Assembly (NCBI RefSeq): GCF_954871325.1
Contig: NC_088776.1
Location: 17,236,052-17,300,051 of the forward strand
Length of the DNA stretch: 64,000 bases
Reading direction: 5' to 3'
Source: Gordionus sp. m RMFG-2023
Lineage: Eukaryota; Nematomorpha; Gordioida; Chordodea; Parachordodidae
How positions within the stretch are numbered: position 1 is the first letter of the stretch; every line of letters begins with the position of its first letter. Both the position numbers and the translations under genes were made by a program. Under the pieces are notes generated by a model that saw only the letters and a program-made list of their open reading frames with translations, was not told the origin of the DNA and made no database searches. Positions 1 to 9,779 of this stretch are shown one piece after another.

Positions 1-175
1 CGTTCCCCGTCTCTTTTTCATGACTCAAAAATTTTCATTTTTTTAAAATTTAAATTTAAAAAAATATATAATATTTTTTTATTAGATATTAATTTCTACC
101 GTAGATAATTATATAAAGAATAAAATAACATCAAAATTATTTTGATAAATTATTTCTCCTCCTTTTCACAGCCTC

Positions 176-433
176 TCAATTTTTTATAAACAATATAACC
201 CCGGTCTCCCCTACTTCCCATATTTCCACATTTTTCCAAAGACCACTCTTTGATAGGAATTCTACGAGATTGGCTAAAACAACTCCGATATCAAGATTGA
301 ATTCTGCAATTATGATATTGACCATAGCTATGTCAGGTAATATCTCATCATTGGTTAGTTTAAAATCATTGATACGATAATTAAATATGTTTGGCCACGA
401 AAGAAATATTGTGACAACAAAACGCTTTATGAC
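176..433 (-). CDS. Unrecognised open stretch, possible last exon
   Basis: About 85 codons read open on the minus strand and end in TGA at 176-178. The codons include GC-containing ones (CTC GTA GAA TTC) that are unusual for random sequence at this AT content. The product would contain FLSWPNIFNYRINDFKLTND and later LVEFLSKSGLWKNVEIW. I do not recognise a family. No good splice acceptor was found just upstream, so the left limit of the exon is open. It could be a last exon of a host gene divergent from the Atg14-like gene, or a transposase relic. Confidence 0.3.
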   Translation of the reverse strand, partial: VIKRFVVTIFLSWPNIFNYRINDFKLTNDEILPDIAMVNIIIAEFNLDIGVVLANLVEFLSKSGLWKNVEIWEVGETGVILFIKN

Positions 434-1184
434 TTTTTACTCGCTATAATAATTTCTGATTACTTTTGTCAAGAAAATTCATACTTGTTTTTATTAATGT
501 TTAAATAATGGAAAATGAATTCTGTACTTGTGATATACTCGATTTATCATCGTTTAACATGCAAATCTGGGTGTAAATCGGAAATGTAATATTTTCAAGG
601 ACTATTCAGAAATCGTTATGCAAAATTTGTACGCATTTTTCTCTTTTAAAAAGGTTATTAAATTCAAATAATAGAAATTAATTAGACATTCTCAGAAATT
701 TAGAAATTTAGAATTTCGTTCCCGAGAATATGTTCCAAATTCCCGACGTTTTAGCTTTTACATTAATGGTATTTACTACTCATAGTATTATCTAGATTAT
801 ATATTTGTTAAACTTTTTTTATTGTTTTACTGGTGAGCTAAAAAAATAAATAATCGGTACTAACTCCCAAAATCTTAACACTATTATGTTACTAAACTTT
901 ATCGGATAGAAAACCTGTTTAAATATTTTTATATTTTTCCTTAATGTGGTAAAGAAAAAGGTTACATCAATTTAAAGTACCCCTAAAGATTTTATACTAT
1001 TGTTCTCTGACCCAAATTTTTTGCCTAAAAACGAATATATTTTAAATCTCTTATCCTTAATTCACATAAGGCAACTCACATTTTTGTGCTCTCCGAAACA
1101 AAATTTAAATAGTCACATTATTTAATTTATTTTCTAAATAAATCAGGCTATTTTGTTTATAAATTTTATGCAGTATATGTAAAC
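434..1184. other. No gene seen
   Basis: AT-rich sequence without a supported exon, inverted-repeat element or RNA gene. Confidence 0.5.
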
Positions 1185-1500
1185 TCTCTACATCGAATAA
1201 AAACTCATCACCTTTAAATCTTGACATGATGCCTTCAAATTATTTTCTGGTCTGAAAACATTAGCAGTAGCTATACTAATCACACCATCACATGCTATAA
1301 TAAGCTTTCGTGATATAGGCACATTTACATCTCGGTTAAAAGACTCTTTTTACAACAATTGTACACTATTCACTGGACAAAATGTTCGAGATTTTATTAT
1401 TAAGGAAATCATAGATTTAGAGTAATCATCAATATTCAAAATAGTTGTCTAGCCAAAAGTTTTGTCACTACAATTAAAAATTACTACCTTCAAAGCCCCC
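1185..1500 (-). pseudogene. Broken unrecognised coding relic
   Basis: About 100 codons on the minus strand stay almost in one frame and give protein-like text such as TILNIDDYSKSMISLIIKSR and DVNVPISRKLIIACDGVISI. The frame is broken, so this is a fossil. I do not recognise the family. A mobile-element protein is more likely than a host exon given the surroundings. Confidence 0.35.
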
Positions 1501-1879
1501 CCCCCTTCCAAATACATAATAACTAAAATATTTTTTATTCATATATCACAATTACCTACATATGACTTTACTACCACGCAACCCTGTCATTAATGTACTA
1601 CAAGACCTTGTCATTAGAAAAAATTAGCTTTCTCATTATTTTTTAATTTTATAAACAACAATTTAATTATAAAGTTATATTTAAAATGAACGAATAATAT
1701 TATAATTTCTCCATAAACTAATGATGAAATGATTTTCATAAAATATAAAGGTTTTAAATAAAAATTGGCTATTCTCAATTTGAATCATAGATCTGCAAAG
1801 CCTGGTACAGATCATTTGACTCGTAAACAATTTTTTCAGTCCACCCAGCTAGCTAAAATTTTACATAAAGTCTACACCC

Positions 1880-3219
1880 CTGTTCTTTAAATTTTTTAGG
1901 AATAATTGAAAAAGATAGGAATTTAATTTTAATTAAAAAAAACTTATCATCATTATAAGAAATTGGTTACCAAGAGAGGTATAAAAAATAAGCTGTCTGG
2001 AACAAATCGGAAATATGTTTTTATGTATAAAATATATAAAATCCATATTATATATATATATATATAGATACCAAAACCTAGTTATAATTTATAATGTTAG
2101 ATATTTTATAATTATTTATTTATATAAGAATTAATTGATGTTTCCTAGCGAATATTTAAGAGCGCTAAAACATTTAATCTATTTTGCGTATAGTATTTCG
2201 CAAATATTTTTTTAGCCTTCCAAATTCGAGAAAGTTCTTTCAATAATATATGTCATAATAGGAATTATTGTTTAAGATATATCATAGGCGTAGCCAGGAT
2301 TTTTCTAGGGGGGGGGGGAAATTAAAAAATTACTGGGGGCTACGCTCCCAGACCCATTTTGGACGGGATAGTCATAAAATATTTTTACAAGATAGGAGGT
2401 TAATTTTAATAAAAAAAATAAGCCTGGAACAAATATGAAATATATTTTTATTAGTTTATAAAAAATATAATAAATTACTTGTATATACATTAATATAAAA
2501 GCATGGTAATAATTTATTCCAAACAAGTATAAGAAATTTGTAGAAATGTAGTTGATATTCCTCTATTATATAGAATTAGTTACAAAATACTAGGTAAAAT
2601 TCTACTTTTACAGACTTATTTGACAGTTAGGGAATATATTACAATATTTTAACAAATTTTACTAATCAATGCTCTTGATAATAAATATAGAAATAATTAG
2701 CATTCAATTATTTAACGCCATCTATTTACCTTAAATAAAAAATGATATTGAAAATTAATCTTCATATTATTCATCCCACAATGTCTTTAAAATAAATTTT
2801 CCGATGTCCTTAATATTTTATAGTTTTCTGTAAAATATATAATTCGCTATATTGGTAATAATTATTTGATTGTCATATGTTAATTGATAAAATTAGATAT
2901 ACTGTAATTCTACGACATATTAGTTTTATAAAAAAATATCAACTTTTACATTCTTTCTTTTAAATTATTGTTTAAGATATATGCATACATTTTTGGGGGT
3001 CAGGGAGTGGAAGGAGGATTAAGGGGGAGATTTTTTATTAGCTTAAAATTATATTCACAAAAAGTGATAAATTTTTGAAGGGGGGGAATTCCCCTTGCCT
3101 TTCCCCCTGGCAACGCCTATGAGATATATGCATACTTTTTTGGGGACAGAGTGAGGGGGCTCAAGGTTATATTTATTATTAGCCTTTGAATTATCCGCCC
3201 TCCCCTGATCACGCCTATA
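1880..3219. repeat. Older MITE copy, split by a younger copy
   Basis: The sequence at 1880-2282 plus 3122-3219 resembles the inside and right end of the MITE at 2283-3121. A stretch around AAGATATATGCATAC occurs at both 2961 and the join 2274/3130, the block AATAAGCxxxCTGGAACAAAT occurs at about 1987 and 2419, and both copies end in ACGCCTAT. This is most simply an older family member into which a younger member inserted. Its left end is not clear. Confidence 0.5.
2283..3121. mobile_element. hAT-type non-autonomous element (839 bp)
   Basis: Terminal inverted repeats CATAGGCGTAGCCAGG (left) and CATAGGCGTTGCCAGG (right, inverted) are flanked by a perfect 8-bp duplication AGATATAT at 2275-2282 and 3122-3129. 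The length of the target duplication and the GGCGT-GCCAGG ends are typical of hAT MITEs. There is no transposase. A run of 11 G lies just inside the left end. Internal sequence (around 2556-2690) is shared with the larger element at 4856-7289, so both belong to one family. Confidence 0.9.
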
Positions 3220-4855
3220 CATTGTATAAATTTATCATTTTTCAAAATTTGAATAATTGGTAAGAACAAATCAAATCTATTTCTTCAAAAAAATTTTTTT
3301 ATTCGTATTCGGTTTATATTTTTCAAATTAAATAATTTATTATTTGTAGTGGTAGTCGTAGATTTCGAATTGAATGTAGAATAGTTTTTCTATAGGTGAC
3401 CTAGAGGTCTGCATTGGGCGGGTTTTTGGACCAAAAGCCCGTCCATCCAATGTTTTAAAAAAATTTTAACCCGCCCGCCCATAGTTTTCAAAAAAATATA
3501 TACCCACCCGCCCCGCCCATTTGTCTAAAATTTCTTAATCGCCCGCCCACCCATTAGTCTAAAATTTTTTACCAGCCCTCCCCTTATTTATAAAAATTTT
3601 AACCCAAGCCCGCTTATAAAATTTAATTATGGTCATTCTTTCATTTTTTTAAACATCTAATAAAAATATTTCATTACTCCTCTACAAAAAGTTTATAATT
3701 TAGGAATTAATATAAGTATAAAAATAATCAATATAAATTATGGACAATTTATTTGATCAAATTGAATATTTATGAAAAAAATATAAAAATTAATATTATA
3801 TGTAATTATAATGCAAAAATAATAATGAATCGACATTTTTTGGATTCAAACACGTTCTTCTTTGTTCTAAAAATCTTCCAGCAATGCTAAATCCGCGTTC
3901 GGAAGAAGCACTAGTTGCAGGAATTGCCAATATTTTTCTTGCTAATCTTGATAGCTTTGGCAAATCTCTTTCTTGTCGTTTCCACCAAAATAGGATATCC
4001 GTTTGAAGTATATCCTCTTCCTCAATTGAGATCTTTAAATAAAAGTGAAACCAATAATAATAAATTTAATAAAGTAATTTAAAATTTAAATTAATTGTAA
4101 TATGCAACTTAAAATTTTGCTAAATTATACATATCAAAACTGGTTACTTTAAGATTTAAATATCTTGTTATGTCATTAGGTACAATACTCTCCTTTGTAA
4201 CAACCTCATCCTCCCATATTTTGGGGTTTAATTTTGAAGCGGATGCTATTTATTTCAAACATTGCATTTAATAGAGCTAAGCAATTTTATAATTTATTAA
4301 TACCCTTTAATTTGATTCTCTTTGCATTTGGGGAAAGGGGTAAAATCAGATTTTCATCCACGTCGATGTTATATTCTTCGATGCAAATCAAATCCAACAT
4401 GTTTTCAATATGTTTTTTTACTTCATTAATGTCTTCCGACGCCAACATACTCATTTGTCGGAACTTTTGATTAAAAATGTTAAAATTTTATGAAGCATAT
4501 GGATTTCAAATTTTTCAATTATAATATTTTTAGCTCTTTTCTTTATTAAATCTATTTCTTTTTCACAATTTGTTTTCCCCATTATATCCATATTTATTTG
4601 ATTATGCTCATATAGAAGAAGATTATACCTATTTTTTTATAAATAATGAAATGATATGCATAAATCCCAAAATACTAATTTTTATACCATAAAAGAACGT
4701 TCTGTAGTGTAGGCCTGCAGTAGCTCTCAAGAACTTTAGTTGCATCTTTATATGGTTCCAAATAATCTATCAGTGTTTTTAAACCTTCCCTTCCCATAGA
4801 TCTTATTTTTTCACTCATATCACGAGATTGTAAGAACGATAAAATCTCATCATAC

Positions 4856-7289
4856 CAGTGGCGTCGCTAGGGGAGAGCGGAGGGGCTCGAGCCCCCTAAA
4901 AAATTTGAATAGCCCCCTGAAGCAAAATTTTTTTTTTAATGGCTCCTTAATATCTCCTTGAGCTAAAAATAAATTTTTTTAATCGCCATCTGAAGAATTA
5001 CTATTATAATTCTATTGAGTAATATATAGATTTAATTATTTTAAAAAATTAATAAGACTATTTTAATTTTTATTAAATGAATACTATTTTAATTATTAGA
5101 TTAGATTATTACATATATATTATACTATGACAGCTTGTAATCAAATTATGTGTTAAAAATATAACAATATCACTCACTAAATATTAATTTAGCTTTAACA
5201 GTTGAAGCTTAATTGACTTTTATTATTTATATTATTATATAACCCTAATAAATATCAATTAATAATTTAATATTTTAGCCGAGTTCAAAATAACTAATCA
5301 ACTATATTATTGATTTTTAAATTTAATTATCATGTCTCTTCCTAAAATTATTTTCAAAGTCCAATCCAAATAAACATAAGAAAGTAGACATATAGTTTAT
5401 AATCCTCTATTATATATAATTTTTTATAAAATATTAGGTAAAATTCCACTTTTACAGACATATCTGACAGTTATATAATATATTATAGTTAATATTTTTA
5501 AAATTTTACTAATAAATTTTTTTGATAATAAATATGAGTATCATTGTTCATCCCACAATAGATGTAATAAATTAGATATATTTTCTTCTCTTTTTTACGT
5601 GTTTTTAGGAAAGCTATATTTTTCTTCTTCGAAAAATAGATTTGAGTTAAATCTTTAATACAAATATATTTTTGATATTATTACAAACTACTATTATTTT
5701 AAGATATAATATACCAACTAGAGATGGTGCGACAATAATATATAAAATCTTAATTACTTTCATGATATCACTCTGGTTTTTATTTTGCAGTTACAAAATG
5801 TTTCATTTCTAATATGGCATCCTTGCCGTGTAAATAACTTAAGGCTTCAATATATTTGCATAATTTCTTCTAAAGGTTTTAATGTTTTTGTTTTATCAAT
5901 TTATCTAACAGATTAAATTGTGATGAGTTACCATCGTGAGTGTCATGGATAGGCAGCGTCTACATGACAGGATTTTCACTGGATGCACAAACCCCCTTTA
6001 AAAACCTTTGCCTACCCCCCTAAAAAATCCCCGCCGCCTTCGGCGGCGATGTCTCTTTATCATTATTTTCACCTATTTATTTATTGATACTCTTTTAAAG
6101 AATTTATAAAGTATAACTTAAATTAATCTATCTCTACTACCAACAATCGATATTTTTGAATATAAAGAATTTATTTTTTAGATAATAAATTCAATTAAAA
6201 CCTCCAATATTTACAATGAATTTATTATTATGGCATTATGAGCTTGCTGAAATATCTAAACCTTTATAATTATATTTAAAAGGATAGTTTATTTGGAAAA
6301 CAATGTGTATGATTGTTTGCAAATATAGATTTGGTCGATAAATTGTATTATAATAATACTATAATAAAACTATTAATTTTTACAGCAATAAATTTTGTCT
6401 TATTTCATCTCAAAATTTAATAAATAATCCCCCAAAAAATTTATCCTACCCCCATTAAAGAAGCTTACCCCATACCCCCTCAAAAAAATAGGATACAAAC
6501 TGTTCCTACCCCTCCCGCTCATGTAGACGCTGTAGGACTGCAAATTAACCAGTATCTATTATTTGTGTGGCTATGTAATTTAGGATTATTACTACAGCCG
6601 CTGAGAGCATATGATCGCATATTTTAGATAAGCAATAAGCCCGTTTATATAAAATTGATAATGGAAGATAATCTTTTAGAAATTTAATATCATACAATAA
6701 TTTTATCGATTACTTATCTAGCTTCAATCATGTCATATAAGAGGAAGCTCTAACCACCATATATTTTTATGATTTTGATTAGTCGTTTATCTCTTCTTCA
6801 AGAATTGTAGATTTGGTAAGGTCTATAAATTTTTTCTTATTAATTCATTCTATAAAACATTGTCTAAAATGGTAATAGGGAGTTATATTAGTTTCATGAC
6901 CTTTTGTCAATGTAAGTTTCTAAAAATTATATTATATTATGTAGTTTTCAAAAACTATTATCAATTGAGGCATATATGAATTAATTAACCTTTTTTATCA
7001 TTTATTATTCTTTAGACGCAAAATCATTTTCTATCAACAATCAATATTTTATACTGTAATAAATAGATTTTCTATTTTGTATTATTTTTATATGCTAGTT
7101 TATTTTGTATTCAAAATATAATATATGACATTCAGAATAATTATTTAGAGTTAGTAAATTTTAAAAAAGTATAATATATTAATATAAAACCCAGCCGAAG
7201 GCCCGCAAATTAGGGGGTATGGGGGGCTAAGCTTCCCATATTTTTTTAGGTTGAGCCCCCTGATATTGTAAAGGCTAGCGACGCCCCTG
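4856..7289. mobile_element. Nested hAT-type non-autonomous element (2.4 kb)
   Basis: Ends CAGTGGCGTCGCTAG and (inverted) CAGGGGCGTCGCTAG are flanked by a perfect 8-bp duplication CATCATAC at 4848-4855 and 7290-7297. It lies inside the transposase of the larger hAT, so it is younger. No transposase is recognisable. Blocks at about 5395-5545 match the MITE at 2283-3121. It is itself interrupted by the MITE at 5954-6532. Confidence 0.93.
5954..6532. mobile_element. MITE, CAGCGTCTACATGA family, copy 1
   Basis: Ends CAGCGTCTACATGA in inverted orientation and an interior nearly identical to the element at 36752-37287. A small GC-rich hairpin (CGCCGCC TTC GGCGGCG, about 6031-6047) sits near the left end and is missing from the second copy. 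No clear target duplication was found here, although the second copy has a perfect one. Confidence 0.85.
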
Positions 7290-8924
7290 CATCATACATT
7301 ATATAAATACTTTGTAGCATCTTATGTTTTGTATTCCATCTTATATCAATATTTTGTTGTAACGTCTTGCTCAGATATTTTATGTTGCCACTTTGTTTGA
7401 AATAAGTGGTCAACGATTTTGCAGTGATCAAAATATTATTAATCTCAGTAGTATTTTCCAAAATAAAAGTTGGCTGGAAAGCATTGCGGAGAATTGTGTT
7501 CAACATATGTGCTGAACAGTTTAGTCTATTAAATCTAATATTTAAAAAAATAAACGGTAAATATAGTTCTTTAAATATGAATGTTTTTATTTAGGTGTAT
7601 ACAGAACAGAATCCATAAATTATTATAATATCTACCAATTAGATAAATTTTATAAAATTTAACAAAAAATTTACCCTTCCAGCGCTTTTTTAATAATTGC
7701 TCCTTGGTCGGTGACAAAGATGAGCTTGAAAAAGTATTCTCGGGGCACACCAAGTTTTAAAAATTTTTTTAATAATTCTTTAAGAATATTTTTTCCCGTC
7801 TTTTTTTCCTCTGGAAATTTTGAAATAAAAAGAAATTTTTTTTCTAATTTCCAATTTTGTATATAATGGATTGATAAAGATATATAATCGGTTTTTGTAA
7901 AATCCTCGCACCACATATCTGTAGTATATGAGCAAATAGAATTTTTTATCATTTCTCCAATTTTAGGAAATAATATTTCCTTAAGATCCTCAGTAACTTT
8001 GGATATGTGCCTGCTAACGGTTGTGGGGCAAGGAATAATTTTTTCGGCTTCCAATTTTCCATATGTGGCCCCTAAGTCTAAAAATCTTTGTAAAATATTT
8101 ACAAATCCTGGTCCTTGAATAAGATAAAAGAATAATTCAATAAAAATTAAAATACCTAATATCTCTAGCGCAATATTCTACAAAATTGGCGATTAGACCC
8201 GATTTTATCGTTTTGTTTAATTGAGAATTGTCTTTTTGAAAATATCCGGATATTTTTTTATTATCTATCAAATCTTCACAATTTGCAGATGAACATTGAT
8301 GACGAAGGAAGAAGGATGTGCCATTTTTGTTATTATATTTATTGATAGATTCGCAATCATTGCAGCGAATCCAATCTAGCTTTTTGTCATTTTCATCAAA
8401 AATGTTTTTAAATTGTTTCCACATTGAAGATTTTATTTTATTATTATCTGAATTTTCTTTTAATTTATATAAATTATTTTTTATTTTTTTAGATATATTT
8501 TCTTTATTCATAATAAAATTTTAAAATAAAAATTAAATTAAAATATATTTTTTTATTAAAAATTATGTTATAAAAAATAAAATTTATATTATATATTATA
8601 TAATAAAATAAAAATGAAAAGGGCAATTATAAAGATAAACAATTATTACTAAAATAAAATAATACAATGCAGATGGCAAACCCAAAAAAAGGAAATTTTA
8701 AGAGAAATTTCATTACATTCCCATAAAAGGAAATTTTTAATAGACAAAAATGTTTATTTATTCTAAGAAGTTTTATTGTTGTGTTTATTACATAATATAG
8801 TTAGGTAAATGTTCTCCACTTAAAAAAAACGATTGGTACAATAAAAAAAGAAATATTGTTAATATAGTTCATTTAAATAATTTTTTTTTAGTTTGTTTTT
8901 GAACAAAAATTTTAAATTTCCTCA

Positions 8925-9143
8925 ACCCGCCCGCCCATTGTTCAAATTTCTTAACCCGCCCGCTCAGCCTGCCTATAGTTTCAATTTTTTTAACCCGCCC
9001 GCCCAGCCCGCCCATAGTTTCAAATTTTTTATACCCGCTCGCCTGCCCATTTTTGATAAATTTTTCTTTAACCCGCCCGCCCAGCCCGCCCATAGTTTCA
9101 AATTTTTTATACCCGCTCGCCTGCCCATTTTTGATAAATTTTT
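8925..9143. repeat. GC-rich tandem repeats (CCCGCCCGCCC units)
   Basis: Four or five imperfect units of about 35-70 bp, each with AACCCGCCCGCCCAGCCC followed by a TTTCAAATTTTTTA-like spacer, near the right end of the hAT. Similar motifs occur near its left end (3410-3610), so these are expanded subterminal repeats of the transposon. Confidence 0.8.
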
Positions 9144-9144
9144 C

Positions 9145-9580
9145 TCTCTTCTCTTCTCTCTCTTCTCTTCTCTTCTCTTCTCTTCTCTTCTCTTCTCTTC
9201 TCTTCTCTTCTTCTTCTCTTCTCTTCTCTTCTCTTCTCTTCTCTCTTCTCTTCTCTTCTCTTCTCTTCTCTTCTTCTCTTCTCTTCTCTTCTCTTCTCTT
9301 CTCTTCTCTTCTCTCTTCTCTTCTCTTCTCTTCTCTTCTCTTCTCTTCTCTTCTCTTCTCTTCTCTTCCTTCTTCTCTCTCTTCTTCTTCTTCTTCTTCT
9401 TCTTCTTCTTCTTCTTCTCTTCTCTTCTTCTTCTTCTTCTTCTCTTCTTCTTCTCTTCTCTTCTCTTCTCTTCTTCTTCTTCTTCTTCTCTCTCTTCTCT
9501 TCTCTTCTTCTTCTCTTCTCTTCTCTTCTCTTCTCTTCTTTCTCTTCTCTTCTCTTCTTCTCTTCTCTTCTCTCTCTTCT
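9145..9580. repeat. Long pyrimidine tract, (TCTTC)n / (TTC)n
   Basis: About 435 bp of almost pure pyrimidine on the plus strand, mostly 5-bp TTCTC units with shorter TTC stretches. All long reading frames across it are Arg/Glu/Lys or Ser/Leu/Phe low-complexity artefacts. It is purine-pyrimidine mirror sequence able to form triplex DNA. Confidence 0.95.
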
Positions 9581-9721
9581 CCGCCCATCCGCCCGCCCAC
9601 CTAGTAGTGTGGGCGTGAACGGGCGGGCCGAAACTCCGCCCAATGCAGACCTCTAAGGTGACCATTTCCCTAAATTATAAGCATTTGCTATGTCAATATA
9701 TGCCCTGTCTAATCGATGTCA

Positions 9722-9727
9722 CACGTG
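9722..9727. promoter_or_regulatory. Palindromic E-box (CACGTG) before the Atg14-like start
   Basis: CACGTG in the context ACACGTGACC, 53 bp upstream of the ATG at 9780. The TFEB/MITF CLEAR element known from autophagy and lysosome genes is GTCACGTGAC; here the right half and the core fit. Function is inferred from position only. Confidence 0.35.
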
Positions 9728-9779
9728 ACCTGACAATATGTTCGTGAAAATAAATATATTTCAAGAAAATAATATTTTA

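Larger units (their letters stand above)
3838..8511 (-). pseudogene. hAT transposase (Hermes-like), broken
   Basis: On the minus strand the pieces run in order. A BED zinc finger lies at 8511-8137 (MWKQFKNIFDENDKKLDWIRCNDC, then the HQC end). A Hermes-type catalytic region lies at 8054-7671 (TTVSRHISKV; TTDMWCEDF, the tryptophan motif around the first catalytic Asp). A segment at about 7450-7300 contains NIDIRWNTKHKMLQS. After the inserted element, the protein resumes from 4847 (EILSFLQSRDMS-like) and ends in hATC at about 4040-3838 (ILAIPATSASSERGFSIAGR). Shifts of frame separate the pieces, so no intact transposase remains. Confidence 0.85.
3402..9655 (-). mobile_element. Hermes/hobo-like hAT transposon, degraded, with nested insertions
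   Basis: Perfect 20-bp terminal inverted repeats TAGAGGTCTGCATTGGGCGG are flanked by a perfect 8-bp duplication AGGTGACC (3394-3401 and 9656-9663). The minus strand carries a decayed transposase: BED finger at 8511-8137, catalytic region 8054-7300, hATC dimerisation domain at about 4040-3838. A second hAT (4856-7289) sits inside the transposase, and the subterminal region near the 5' end has expanded into GC-rich repeats (8925-9143) and a pyrimidine tract (9145-9580). The right end lies 124 bp upstream of the start codon of the Atg14-like gene, so this insertion split that gene's upstream region. Confidence 0.95.

Noticed and set aside
8869-9665. Several long open frames on both strands (up to 243 codons) rich in Arg-Glu-Lys or Ser-Leu-Phe
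   Set aside because: They are translations of the pyrimidine tract and GC-rich subterminal repeats of a transposon; low complexity in all frames.
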